A DNA stretch of 37,829 nucleotides from DATKCA01 sp035544675 (GCA_035544675.1 DATKCA010000016.1:1-37829); one strand, 5' to 3'. Numbered from the stretch's first letter, positions 15,135 to 24,150 are shown. Numbers and translations are program-made. Notes: generated by a model not told the origin, from the sequence alone.

Positions 15135-17510
15135 TCACGATTCTGTGGTCAGGGGAACTCCGAGTTTCCGGATCATCTCCTGAAAACGCGGATGATCACC
15201 CAGAGATCGAAACGAGGGTGTTTCGAGAATCCACGGAACAAAGCTGAACCGCTGCTCGACTGATCGCGCCAGCCACTTGAATGCCTCGGCCCGTTCGCCT
15301 ATGGATCCGTAGATCTCGGCGAGGAACCAGACATCCATCGGCGAGGGATTGACGGCCAGCTCGGCTGCGGCACGGCGTGCCTCGGCTTGATTCCCGCCGA
15401 TCGCGTGGATCAGCCCGAGGCCAAAGCGGAATTCCGGGTTCTGCGCCCCGCGTGAGCCGGATTCGACAGCCTCTCGATAAAGACCTTTCGATGCCTGGGC
15501 ATAGCCGAGCACGACCCAACCCAGATGAAAATCGGGCTTCAGGCTGAGGGCTTTTCGGGCCTGGCGGACGCCCTCGTCGTAGTTCTTCGTACTCCAGACG
15601 TGAATCCAGGCTTCCCAAGTCGGCCACGTCGGGTCGAGCGGGTCGATCGCCTGAGCGCGCCCCATCTCAGCGATCGCCTCATCGTAGCGGCGGGCCAGAA
15701 CGAGCCACCACGCGTAATCGGCGTGTGCGGCGGCGAGGTTCGGGTTCAGCTCGACGCTCCGCCGCAGGTCCTCTCCTGCCGCTTTCAGGTCCCACTCCCA
15801 ATACAGCTTGATGCGCGCCAGGATGTGTTGCGGGTCGGCCAGCGTCGGATCGAGTTTGAGCGCTCGCTGGGCCGCCGCTTTCGCACGAGGAAAATCCTCC
15901 CGCGGGTCGCCGGGGCCGTGTGCGCGCTGTGAGTAGACGAACGCCAGCCCCGAGTAAAGGAGCGGATTGGCGGGATCCTTGTCGATGGCCGCGTGCAGAT
16001 GGCCGAGCGCGTCCTGAAAGCCCTCCTCGGTCATCTGGTTCAGACTGTGGACGGCCCTGAGATACGTCTCGTAGGACTCACGGCTGTATCCCCGCGACCG
16101 CGTCAGCCGGCCATCTTCCGCGGAGGTGACGTCGACCTTCATTTCGCGCGCGAGCGCCAGAGCGATGTCGCCATTGAGCCGTAGCGCGTCGCCGATCTCG
16201 CGTTCATACGTGTTGGAGAAAAGCAGACGCTCGTCGCCCCGCGGGCTGATCAGCTGGACCTGAACGCGCACGTGATCGCCCGCTCGCGTGACCGATCCCT
16301 CCACGACGCCGTTCGCATTGAGCTCGCGGGCGACAGTGGCCAGCGGCTTCTGGTTCCCCTTGAACGGCAGGACTGACGTCCGGGAGATCACACGGAGTGC
16401 CTTGATCGTCGCCAGCTCACCGAGAAGCGAGGCGTGAATCCCGTCCACGAGGTAGTCCTGTTCCGGGTCTCCGGAGAGGTTCGCCAGGGGGAGAACGGCG
16501 ACCGAATCAATTACCGCTCGGGCCATGGACGGCTCGGGGGATCCGCCGCGCTGGCGATAGAACATGATGCCCATCGCAATCACCAGGACGATCGCGGCGG
16601 CAGCCGCGAGGACCCACGGACGGCGCGGTCGCAGTCGGATTGGGGGCCGGGTGACGTTTCCCGCGTCCGCCGTCATCTCCCGGAGCGCGGCGCTGACTTC
16701 TGCGGCCTGTTGATATCGCTGCTCGGGATCCTTGGCCAGGCATTTCTGGATCACTGTGGCCAGTCCGGAAGGGACGCCGGCTGCTGCAGGGACGGGAGTG
16801 TCGTTGAGAATGGCCGAGGCCAGCTCGGCGCTCGTGCGGCCGCGGAAGGGCCGCGTTCCGGTCGCCATCTCGTGCAGCATCACGCCGAGCGCCCAGATGT
16901 CGCTGCGGGCATCGGCCGGGTAGCCGCGCAGCTGCTCCGGAGCCATGTACGCCGGAGTGCCCGCCAGGTCGCCGGGACGGGACAGTTGATCCTCGGTCGT
17001 GGCATGAGGATCGTTCGATTCGGCGTCGAGCATGCGCTTGGCCAGACCGAAGTCGAGCACCTTGAGCCGGTCCTCCGGCGTGACCATCACGTTGCCGGGC
17101 TTGAGGTCGCGATGAACGATGCCGCCCTTGTGCGCATGATCGAGGGCGTCGGCGAGCTGCAACCCAAATTGCGTGATCCTGGCGGGCGGAAGCCGCCCGC
17201 GGCTCAGTCACACATTCAGCGGCTCGCCGGGAACACACTCCATCGCGATCCATGCCTGACCGTCCGACTCGCCCACCTCGTACACGACGCAGATGTGGGG
17301 ATGACTCAGCGCCGCCGCGGACCTCGCTTCACGGAGAAGGCGGGCCCGGCTGTTCGGATTGTCCGCACCGGCTGGCGGCAGGATCTTGATCGCGACATCG
17401 CGATGCAGGCGTTCATCGCGGGCCCGGAAAACCTCACCCATGCCGCCCGCCCCGAGTCGATTCAGGATCGTGAAATGGCCCAAGCGTTCCATGTTGGTCT
17501 TTGCAACCAT
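15135..17510 (-). pseudogene. Ser/Thr kinase with FlgO/TolB_N-like and TPR domains, interrupted by an in-frame TGA
   Basis: Read through, this is a 791-residue PknB-type receptor. The N-lobe has GAGGMGEV, VAIK and the alpha-C Glu (LLREARS). The C-lobe has HRDLKPGN, DFGLAKR and APEQL. A membrane segment (RPWVLAAAAAIVLVIAMGIMF) follows, then a FlgO/TolB_N-like region (VAVLPLANLSGDPEQDYLVDGI) and about 8 TPR-like helical pairs. A single TGA at codon 101 (17208-17210), between GEPLNV and LSRGRLPPAR, splits it in the kinase hinge; frame and sequence are otherwise continuous. CGA (Arg) to TGA is the simplest origin. A start at TTG 17162 could still yield a 675-residue product without the N-lobe, which could not act as a kinase. 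The ATG at 17510 is taken as the start; 17492 is an alternative. Confidence 0.85.
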
Positions 17511-17574
17511 CCTACACCCTGTAGACTCGGCGATCCGGGCGACCAGATTCGCTAGACTGAGCGACTTCCGACCG

Positions 17575-20214
17575 ATGACACGCCCCATGAAACTCACCCC
17601 GATGCTCGAGCAGTATTTCGAGATCAAGCGCCAGGTTCCCGACGCCATCCTCTTCTACCGGCTCGGCGACTTCTACGAGATGTTCTTCGAGGATGCCGAG
17701 AGGGCCGCGCCCATTCTCGATCTCGTGCTGACGGCACGGGGGAAGGGGCAGGAGCACGAGGCGCCGATGTGCGGCGTGCCGTATCACTCCGCCGACTCGT
17801 ACATTGCCAAGCTGATCAAGAACGGATTCCGCGTGGCCATCTGCGAGCAGGCCGAGAGCCCGGCCGAGGCGAAGGGGCTGGTGCGGCGGGAGGTGGTCCG
17901 GGTCGTCACGCCGGGCACGGCGACGGAGAGTCATATCGTCGAGCGGGAGAGCTGCTACCTGCTCGCGCTGACCAATGGAGCGCCGGATGGAGCGGCGCCA
18001 TTCCTGGCGGCCACCGCCGGCCCGAATGCCGGCGCTCCACCTCCACTCGGTGCGGCGTATCTCGACGTCTCCACCGGCGACTTCTTCGTCACGACCTACC
18101 GCGGCATGGACGACAGCCGGCTGCTCGACGACATCGCGCGACTCTCGCCGCGGGAGCTGATCCACGCCGGCGGGATCGGCGATCTGGGAATGCCCTCCAC
18201 GGTGGTGGAGGCTTCGCTGTTCGCAGGCGCACACGACTATCTATCGCGTCACTTCGGGACGCAGTCGCTGCGGGGATTCGGTCTGGAGGCGGACGATCCG
18301 CGCGTTGCCGCGGCCGGCGGGGCGTTCCGTTACGCGAGCTCGAGCCACAGGAAAGCGCTCGATCACGTAGGGTCGCTGCGCGTCGACAACGACGCCGACT
18401 ACCTGCAGCTCGACGCCGCGACCCTCACCAACCTCGAAGTGCTCGAGTCGCGCGACGCCGGGCGGCCGCGCGCCACGCTCTGGAGCGTGATCAACGCCAC
18501 GCGCTCGGCGATGGGAACGCGCACTCTGCGCCGCTGGCTCACGCGGCCGCTGAAGAATCGCGACGCGATCTTCGACCGCCACGACGCCGTCGGCGAGCTG
18601 ACGCGATCGCGCGCCATCCTCGAGGCCATGGCCTCGCGTCTCTCCAGGATCGCCGACCTGGAGCGGGTTGCATCCCGCATGACCCTGCGCACAGCCACGC
18701 CCCGCGAGTGCCTGGCGCTGGCCGACTCCCTGGTGGCCGTCGACGAGCTCCGCCTGGCCATGGGCCCGCTTCAGGGTCCGCTCCTCGGCCAGACTCGCGG
18801 GCGCCTCGATCCGCTTCCCGCGATCGTTGCCGACATCGTCGCAACCCTGGGCAGCGAGCCGCCGCAGAACATCCGCGACGGCGGCGTCATCAGGAGCGGC
18901 GTCGATCCGGAGCTCGACTCGCTGCGCGCAATCGCCCGCGACTCGAAGACCATTCTCATGCAGATCGAGGCCAAGGAGAAGGAGCGCACCGGCATCGGCT
19001 CGCTCAAGATCCGCTTCAACAGTGTCTTCGGCTATTACATCGAGGTCTCCAAGTCGAACCTCTCCCGCGTTCCCACGGACTACATCCGCAAGCAGACGCT
19101 GGTCAACGCCGAGCGCTTCATCACCCCCGAGCTGAAAGAGCTCGAGGAGAAGATCGTCGGCGCCGAGGAGAAGGCGATCGCCATCGAGCTGCGTCTGTAT
19201 GACGGGCTGCTCGGGCGCGTGGGCGGGCAGAGCGCGGCGATTCTGGCCACGGCCCGCGCCGTGTCGGAGGCCGACGCGCTGTCCTCGCTGGCCACCGTGG
19301 CGGTGCGCCATCGCTACGTGCGGGCCACGCTTTCCGTGGGCGCCGAGATCTGCGTGGAGGAGGGGAGGCATCCCGTGATCGAGCAGCTCACGGCGGAGCG
19401 GTTCATCCCCAACGACAGCGACATCGAGCGCGACCGCAACGGCATTCAGGTCATCACCGGTCCGAACATGGGCGGCAAGTCGACCTATCTGCGGCAGGTC
19501 GCGCTGATCGTGCTGCTCAACCAGGCCGGCTCGTTCGTGCCGGCGGCGAAAGCGCGGCTGGGACTCTTCGACCGGATCTTCACGCGCGTGGGCGCGTCCG
19601 ACCAGCTCGCCCGCGGAGAGTCGACGTTCATGGTCGAGATGCACGAGACCGCGAACATCCTCAACAACGCCACGGATCGCTCCCTGATCGTCCTGGACGA
19701 AGTCGGCCGCGGCACGGCCACCTTCGACGGCCTGTCGCTGGCATGGGCGATCATCGAGTTTCTGCACGACAACGCCGCGCGCAGCGGCATCACGCTCTTC
19801 GCCACGCACTACCACGAGGTCACCGATCTGGCCCGCACCAAGCCGCGCGTGGCCAACTTCAACGTCGCGGTCAAGGAGTGGAACGACCAGATCATCTTCC
19901 TTCGCAAGGTCGTGCCGGGCGCGGCCGACAAGAGTTACGGAATCCAGGTGGCGAAGCTGGCCGGGATTCCGGCCAGCGTCATCGAGCGGGCCCGCGAGAT
20001 CCTCCTCACCCTGGAGCGGAAGGAGCGCGACGTCGTCGAGGAGACGCGCCAGCGCGGCCCGCTGCCCACCACCCAGCTCTCCCTCTTCGGCGCGCGTGAG
20101 CAGGGTGTGCTCGATGCCCTTCGCGGCCTGCAGGTGGACGCGCTCTCGCCCCTCGAGGCCCTGAATGCGCTGAACGATCTCCAGCAGCGGCTCAAGGGTG
20201 GCGGCACGCCGTAA
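17575..20214 (+). CDS. mutS: DNA mismatch repair protein MutS
   Basis: A mismatch-recognition ATPase of 879 residues. The N-terminal mismatch-binding Phe motif is FYRLGDFYEMFFEDA. The connector, lever and clamp domains follow. The ATPase has Walker A GPNMGGKSTYLRQ and Walker B VLDEVGRGTATFDG. The C-terminal TTQLSLFG matches a beta-clamp-binding motif. The ATG at 17575 (MTRPMKLTPML) is used; 17587 is an alternative. A segment of about 21 residues (from NGAPDG to GAPPP, around residues 135-155) sits before the conserved AAYLDVSTGDFF. It is encoded by a REP-like hairpin and has no counterpart in E. coli or Thermus MutS. No mutL is nearby. The gene is divergent from the broken kinase across 64 bp. 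Confidence 0.97.
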   Translation: MTRPMKLTPMLEQYFEIKRQVPDAILFYRLGDFYEMFFEDAERAAPILDLVLTARGKGQEHEAPMCGVPYHSADSYIAKLIKNGFRVAICEQAESPAEAKGLVRREVVRVVTPGTATESHIVERESCYLLALTNGAPDGAAPFLAATAGPNAGAPPPLGAAYLDVSTGDFFVTTYRGMDDSRLLDDIARLSPRELIHAGGIGDLGMPSTVVEASLFAGAHDYLSRHFGTQSLRGFGLEADDPRVAAAGGAFRYASSSHRKALDHVGSLRVDNDADYLQLDAATLTNLEVLESRDAGRPRATLWSVINATRSAMGTRTLRRWLTRPLKNRDAIFDRHDAVGELTRSRAILEAMASRLSRIADLERVASRMTLRTATPRECLALADSLVAVDELRLAMGPLQGPLLGQTRGRLDPLPAIVADIVATLGSEPPQNIRDGGVIRSGVDPELDSLRAIARDSKTILMQIEAKEKERTGIGSLKIRFNSVFGYYIEVSKSNLSRVPTDYIRKQTLVNAERFITPELKELEEKIVGAEEKAIAIELRLYDGLLGRVGGQSAAILATARAVSEADALSSLATVAVRHRYVRATLSVGAEICVEEGRHPVIEQLTAERFIPNDSDIERDRNGIQVITGPNMGGKSTYLRQVALIVLLNQAGSFVPAAKARLGLFDRIFTRVGASDQLARGESTFMVEMHETANILNNATDRSLIVLDEVGRGTATFDGLSLAWAIIEFLHDNAARSGITLFATHYHEVTDLARTKPRVANFNVAVKEWNDQIIFLRKVVPGAADKSYGIQVAKLAGIPASVIERAREILLTLERKERDVVEETRQRGPLPTTQLSLFGAREQGVLDALRGLQVDALSPLEALNALNDLQQRLKGGGTP
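17976..18039. repeat. REP-like hairpin (TGGAGCGCC family) inserted in mutS
   Basis: TGGAGCGCCGG (17976-17986) and CCGGCGCTCCA (18029-18039) are perfect 11-bp inverted ends. A second, nested TGGAGCGGCGCCATTCCTGG begins at 17989 and matches the reverse strand of the repeat at 30996-31028 almost base for base. The element is read in frame through mutS with no stop codon. Confidence 0.8.
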
Positions 20215-20220
20215 ACGGCG

Positions 20221-20560
20221 TCCGGAAACCGGTAACGGGCAACCGGTAACCGTCCGGCAACCGGTAACGGGCAACCGGTAACCGGAGACGGGCAACCGGT
20301 AACCGGAGACGGGCAACCGGAAACCGGCAACCGGTAACCGGAAACGGGCACCGGTAACCGTGGCGGTAAGGGGTAGCCCGAAACCGGGCATTGGAAACCG
20401 GGCATCGAATCTGCGGTTACCGGTTGCCCGTCAGCGGTTACCTCTACGGTTTCCGGTTTCCGGTTTCCGGTTTACCTCTACGGTTTCCGGTTTCCGGTTT
20501 CCGGTTGCCGGTTACCGCTACGGTGACCGGAGCGCGGCGCGCGACCGGTTACCTGTTACG
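20221..20560. repeat. Large heptamer hairpin array, AACCGGN type (array 3)
   Basis: About 340 bp between mutS and the NagZ-like gene, and the whole gene-free stretch. The left half is mostly AACCGGT, AACCGGA, AACCGGC and variants such as AACGGGC. After about 20412 the polarity flips to CCGGTTA, CCGGTTT and CCGGTTG units, with a CTCTACGGT block repeated near the end. Position 7 of the unit varies among A, T and C while CCGG is nearly constant. This is the longest copy in the window. No gene is visible in it. Confidence 0.93.
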
Positions 20561-20577
20561 ATCCGACCCCTTCAAAT

Positions 20578-21726
20578 ATGAGCAGCGACATTCTCGGCAT
20601 CGGTATCTCCGGAAAAAGCCTCACAGACCTCGAGCGCCGCATCCTGGCGGAGTCGACCCCGTACGCCATCGTCCTCTTCGGGCGGAACATCGGCAGCATG
20701 CAGCAGCTCCTCGATCTGGTGGGGGAGATCAAGTCGATCGCGGAGAAGCCGCCGCTCATCATGATCGACGAGGAGGGTGGCCGCGTCGACCGGCTGCGCA
20801 ACCTCGTCCCCGGCCTGCCGAGCGCGGAGTCGTTCGGCGAGGGGGAGAACCCGGTGGGGATGTCCGAGTGGTTCGGCCGGATCATCGGCATGGCACTCCG
20901 CTTCTTCGACATCGAGGTCGACCTCGCGCCCGTCGTCGACATCCGGGGAGAGCGCGCGCCGAAGGGGCTGGAGCGGCGCACCTTCGGGAGGGATCCCGAG
21001 ACCGTCGTCGATCTGGCCGGCGCGTTCATACGCGGACTTCACTCGCAGGGCGTGGCCTCCTGCCTGAAGCACTGGCCGGGCATCGGAGTGGGCTCGGCCG
21101 ACCCGCATTACGGCGCGACGGTGATCGACTGCTCGATCGACGACCTGGAGCGGCGCGATCTGATCCCGTTCCGCCGTCTGGGGCCCGAGGCGGGAGCGAT
21201 CATGATCGGTCACGGCACCTATCCGCAGATCGACGATCCCGACCTCCCCGCCACGCTGAGCCACAAGCTGACCGCCGACCTCCTCCGGAAGATCGAATTC
21301 GACGGCGTCGCCATCAGCGACGACATGGAAATGCACGCCGTCTCCGACCTCGGCAGCTACGAGGTGATCTGCGAGCGCGCCCTCAAGGCCGGCAACGACG
21401 TGATCCTCTATTGCAGTCACATCGAGCGCATCCCCGACGTGCAGCGGTTCATGCGCCAGCGGGTCGAGGAAGTCCCGGCCATCCGGGAGCGGTTCGAGGA
21501 CGCCGTGGCCCGGGCGGAGCGTTATCGCCGCCACTGCACGCGACTGCGCGAGGATGGCGCACCACCGGTCGACTCCTTCGACGCGCTCATCGAGGAGGCC
21601 ATCCGCTTCTGCGACGAGTTCGAGAGGACGCGTCCCCATCGCGACATCGTGGTCCCCGATAGCGATCGCCGAAAGGGCTCGCGCTCGCCCGGACACGGCC
21701 GCAGCGGGCGGGAAGAGTGGACCTGA
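20578..21726 (+). CDS. NagZ-like family 3 glycoside hydrolase
   Basis: A protein of 382 residues similar to beta-N-acetylhexosaminidases that remove GlcNAc from muropeptides during cell-wall recycling. The GH3 barrel has MIDEEGGRVDRLR, DLAPVVDIRGE, FGRDPETV, KHWPGIG and the nucleophile Asp in AISDDMEMHAV. The usual KHFPGHG reads KHWPGIG here, so one His is Ile. The Asp-x-His of the following loop (ADPHYG), which provides the NagZ acid/base dyad, is kept. There is no signal peptide, as expected for cytoplasmic NagZ. The ATG at 20578 has TACGAT 15 nt upstream; the promoter must lie at the edge of the heptamer array. The 3' end overlaps the ThuA-like gene by 10 nt. Confidence 0.88.
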   Translation: MSSDILGIGISGKSLTDLERRILAESTPYAIVLFGRNIGSMQQLLDLVGEIKSIAEKPPLIMIDEEGGRVDRLRNLVPGLPSAESFGEGENPVGMSEWFGRIIGMALRFFDIEVDLAPVVDIRGERAPKGLERRTFGRDPETVVDLAGAFIRGLHSQGVASCLKHWPGIGVGSADPHYGATVIDCSIDDLERRDLIPFRRLGPEAGAIMIGHGTYPQIDDPDLPATLSHKLTADLLRKIEFDGVAISDDMEMHAVSDLGSYEVICERALKAGNDVILYCSHIERIPDVQRFMRQRVEEVPAIRERFEDAVARAERYRRHCTRLREDGAPPVDSFDALIEEAIRFCDEFERTRPHRDIVVPDSDRRKGSRSPGHGRSGREEWT

Positions 21727-22436
21727 GGCTCCTCGCGGCGATGGCGCCGCTGGTGCTGATCTGCACGGCCACGGAGGGCTTTCGCCACGACTCCATCGAA
21801 ACGGCCGAGGAAGTGCTCGCGGCGATGGCTGGGAGGACCGGGCTGTTTCAGGTGCGCTTCGCGCGCACCGAGGCGGAGATGATCGCGGCGCTGTCCCCCG
21901 ACGGCCTGCGCGAGGTCAGCGTCGTCATGTTCGTGCATACGACCGGCGAGGTCGCCACGCCGCGCCGAGCCGGCCTGCTGCAGTGGGTGGCGGACGGCGG
22001 CGCGTTCATCGGTGTGCACTCGGCCTCCGACACGTGGCACGAGTCGGATCAATACCTGGAGATGCTCGGCGGTGAGTTCGCCACGCATCCGGCCGAGACG
22101 ACCGTCTCGGTGCAGATCGACGACCCGGCGCATCTCTCCACGGCCGGCCTGACCGCCCCCTACACGATCTTCGAGGAGATCTACCTGTTCGGCCGCTTCT
22201 CGCGCGATCGTGTGAACATGCTGATGTCGCTACGCGCGCATCCGGAGACCGGCGCGCCGGGATTCTTTCCGCTGGCGTGGCACAAGCGCCACGGCTCCGG
22301 CCGCGTGCTCTACACGGCGCTCGGACATCGGAACGAGACGTGGCACACCCCGTGGTTCCAGCAGCACCTCGCCGGCGCGATCGAGTGGGCGCTGGGACGC
22401 GAGACGCGGTCGCGCCGGCGCGCGGTCGGGCGCTAG
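21717..22436 (+). CDS. ThuA-like domain protein
   Basis: A protein of 239 residues with the ThuA (trehalose utilisation) fold, a class I glutamine-amidotransferase-like domain without known catalysis. Features are CTATEGFRHDSIETAEEVL, VMFVHTTGEV, GGAFIGVHSASDTWHESDQYLEMLGGEFATHP, PLAWHKRHGSGRVLYTALGHRNETWHTP. Members are often linked to sugar or cell-surface glycan metabolism, which suits the overlapping NagZ-like gene. The GTG start inside the end of that gene implies translational coupling. An ATG 24 bp further in (MAPLVLICTATEG) is an alternative. No clear signal peptide is seen. Confidence 0.88.
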   Translation: MDLRLLAAMAPLVLICTATEGFRHDSIETAEEVLAAMAGRTGLFQVRFARTEAEMIAALSPDGLREVSVVMFVHTTGEVATPRRAGLLQWVADGGAFIGVHSASDTWHESDQYLEMLGGEFATHPAETTVSVQIDDPAHLSTAGLTAPYTIFEEIYLFGRFSRDRVNMLMSLRAHPETGAPGFFPLAWHKRHGSGRVLYTALGHRNETWHTPWFQQHLAGAIEWALGRETRSRRRAVGR

Positions 22437-22438
22437 GC

Positions 22439-22465
22439 GGGCCTCGGGCCTGGAGGCCCCGGGAG
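22439..22465. repeat. Short GGGCCT hairpin between convergent genes
   Basis: CGGGCCTCGGGCCT followed by GG and AGGCCCCGGG folds into a GC-rich stem just after the ThuA-like stop. The unit CCTCGGG is the reverse complement of the CCCGAGG heptamer found in hemW. It may act as a terminator, although there is no T-tract. Confidence 0.5.
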
Positions 22466-22509
22466 AACGAGGTTGAGCGCGAGGGACGGCTCCGCGTTCA
22501 TCGTTCCCG

Positions 22510-23496
22510 CTACGTCTGCTCGCTGAAGCGGATCTCCGGGCGCGCCTGCCGCAGCTCAGCCTGGCCCGCGCTCGTGATCTTCGATCCGCCGATGAGGAGG
22601 ACCTCGAGATTGGGTAGCTGCTTGAGATGCGCGACGCCGCCGTCGCTGACGGCCGTCCGGAAGATGCTGACCTTGCGCAGGTTCGGGAGCAACGTCAGAG
22701 AGGCCAGCCCTTCGTCGGTGACGCGCGTGCCGCCGATGAGCAGCGTGCGGAGCTCTCTGAGGCCGGCCATCTTCGCGAGGGCGTCGTTGCCCACTGCGGT
22801 CCGGAAGAGATTGAGGAAGGTGAGGCGCTCGAGTGAGCGGATGTGGTCGATGGCGGCGTCGTCGATCGAGGTCAGGCGCAGGTCGAGATGTTCGAGCTGC
22901 GGCGCCGCCGCGAGAATCTCGAGGTCGGCCGCGGTGACCTTCGTCTCGTGAAGATCGATCTTTACGATGGTGCCCGCTGCGTTGCGCTCGAGGGTGCCGC
23001 CCAGCTCGGCAATGCGCGCGTCGATCGATGACTGCTGCCGCGGCTTCTCGCTCAGGGCTTTCGCGACGCGGACATGAACACGAGCGTGGGAGTCGAGCTG
23101 CCGGTTCGCCTTGAAGGCCAGGAACTTCTCCGCGCCACCGCTTGTGGGAAACACCACCGCGTTCCCGTCGAAGCTGTCTCGCTCGACGCGCGTCGGCGTG
23201 AGGTCGCGGGGGCGGTCGGTGTTGGTGATCCCGACGATGATCACTTCCGGCATGCGTCCGTTCCGGACCAGGAAGTCGGCCGTCGCCGCCGTGTGCGCGA
23301 GCTGTGTCTCACCGTCCGTCATGTACAGAACGGGATATGTGCGTGCGCCGGTGGCGTACGAGGGGGGAGTCCTGACGAGGACGGTGCGCGTTTCGCCGAG
23401 GATCTTCGAGTCGATGCGGATGGGGACCGGCTCGCCGGGCTGCTGTGCTGCGGCGGGCAGAGCAAGGAGAAGAAGAACGAGGAGAAAGCGGCGCAT
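22510..23496 (-). CDS. Secreted chimera: truncated esterase N-terminus joined to leucine-rich repeats
   Basis: A protein of 328 residues with a signal peptide (FLLVLLLLALPAAAQQ). Residues of about 20-130 match the N-terminus of the IroE/Fes-type esterase family (ILGETRTVLVRTPPSY, TYPVLYMTDGE, MPEVIIVGITNTDRPRDLTPT, FPTSGGAEKFL). The part that should carry the GxSxG nucleophile and the His is missing. After a basic linker the protein becomes LRR from about residue 165 (IVKIDLHETKVTAADLEIL, then repeats with LxxLxLxxTxVxDxGLAxL) to the end. It is not an active esterase; a binding role is possible. The ATG has GGAGG 7-8 nt upstream. It lies downstream of ssb on the same strand, behind a 12-bp hairpin. 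Confidence 0.82.
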   Translation of the reverse strand: MRRFLLVLLLLALPAAAQQPGEPVPIRIDSKILGETRTVLVRTPPSYATGARTYPVLYMTDGETQLAHTAATADFLVRNGRMPEVIIVGITNTDRPRDLTPTRVERDSFDGNAVVFPTSGGAEKFLAFKANRQLDSHARVHVRVAKALSEKPRQQSSIDARIAELGGTLERNAAGTIVKIDLHETKVTAADLEILAAAPQLEHLDLRLTSIDDAAIDHIRSLERLTFLNLFRTAVGNDALAKMAGLRELRTLLIGGTRVTDEGLASLTLLPNLRKVSIFRTAVSDGGVAHLKQLPNLEVLLIGGSKITSAGQAELRQARPEIRFSEQT

Positions 23497-23535
23497 GAGT
23501 GTCCTCCGATTCGCGGATGCTACGCCGCCGGGATG

Positions 23536-23566
23536 GTGACCGAACCGCCGGTTGCGGTTCGGTCAC
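23536..23566 (-). terminator. Hairpin after ssb
   Basis: GTGACCGAACCG (23536-23547) and CGGTTCGGTCAC (23555-23566) form a perfect 12-bp stem with a 7-nt loop, 10 bp beyond the ssb stop. There is no T-tract, so it may be a rho-assisted terminator or a 3' stabiliser rather than a classic intrinsic terminator. Confidence 0.55.
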
Positions 23567-23576
23567 ACGATCGTGT

Positions 23577-24020
23577 TCAGAATGGGACTTCTTCGTCGTC
23601 CTCGGAGCCGGGTCCGGGAGCGGATCCCGCCGACTTGCGCGCGCCCGCTCCGGCGTACGATCCGCCGCCGCCTTCGTCGTCGCCTCGGCGATCGAGCATC
23701 TGCATGTTGTTGGCGACGATCTCGGTCCGGTACTTCTTCTGTCCGGTCTCCTTGTCGTCCCAGCTGTCGGTCCTGAGCGAGCCCTCGATGTAGACGAGCT
23801 TGCCCTTCTTCAGATACTGGCCACAGATCTCGGCGAGCTTCGACCAGGCCACGATGTTGTGCCACTCGGTCCGTTCCTGCTTCTCGCCGCTCTTGTCGGT
23901 ATAGCGCTCGTCGGTGGCGATCGAGAACTTGGCCACGGTCGTTCCGCTCGGCGTCGACCGGATCTCCGGGTCTCGTCCCAGCCGTCCGATGAGGATCACT
24001 TTGTTGATGCTTCCAGACAT
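23577..24020 (-). CDS. ssb: Single-stranded DNA-binding protein
   Basis: A protein of 147 residues. The OB fold starts MSGSINKVILIGRLGRDPEIRSTPSGTTVAKFSIAT and includes EWHNIVAWSKLAEICGQYLKKGKLVYIEGSLRT. A Gly-rich linker leads to the acidic tip EDDEEVPF that docks SSB-interacting proteins. It binds ssDNA as a tetramer in replication and repair. The ATG at 24020 has a strong AAGGAG 7-8 nt upstream and gives the standard N-terminus; an in-frame ATG at 24050 would add ten non-conserved residues. A TAGAAT box at 24117-24122 suggests a leader of about 90 nt. rpsR and rplI, which often accompany ssb, are not beside it. Confidence 0.96.
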   Translation of the reverse strand: MSGSINKVILIGRLGRDPEIRSTPSGTTVAKFSIATDERYTDKSGEKQERTEWHNIVAWSKLAEICGQYLKKGKLVYIEGSLRTDSWDDKETGQKKYRTEIVANNMQMLDRRGDDEGGGGSYAGAGARKSAGSAPGPGSEDDEEVPF

Positions 24021-24116
24021 GCGAGTCTCCTTGCTGATTCGTTTCTCCATGCGCCGCGCCGGGGAAAGGCGCCGCGCGGCCGATGTGGGTCGGTCGGAGC
24101 GTGCGGATCGGATTCG

Positions 24117-24122
24117 ATTCTA
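24117..24122 (-). promoter_or_regulatory. Candidate ssb -10 box
   Basis: A minus-strand TAGAAT. A weak TTGCTC lies 19 bp further upstream. The leader to the ssb start would be about 90 nt and contains a GC-rich stretch around 24051-24080. Confidence 0.4.
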
Positions 24123-24150
24123 ATCGAAGGATCGACGGCATGAGCAAACG

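Noticed and set aside
17208..17210. TGA as selenocysteine or a recoded sense codon
   Set aside because: Many genes here (acd, hemW, ssb, pal, tolB) stop at TGA in the expected place, so TGA is not generally recoded. No Cys is expected at this kinase position and the hairpin lacks known SECIS loop features. Kept only as a low-probability reading in the findings.
18241..20391. A 716-codon open frame antisense to mutS
   Set aside because: mutS on the plus strand has every family motif. The antisense frame starts inside a heptamer array and has no recognisable domain.
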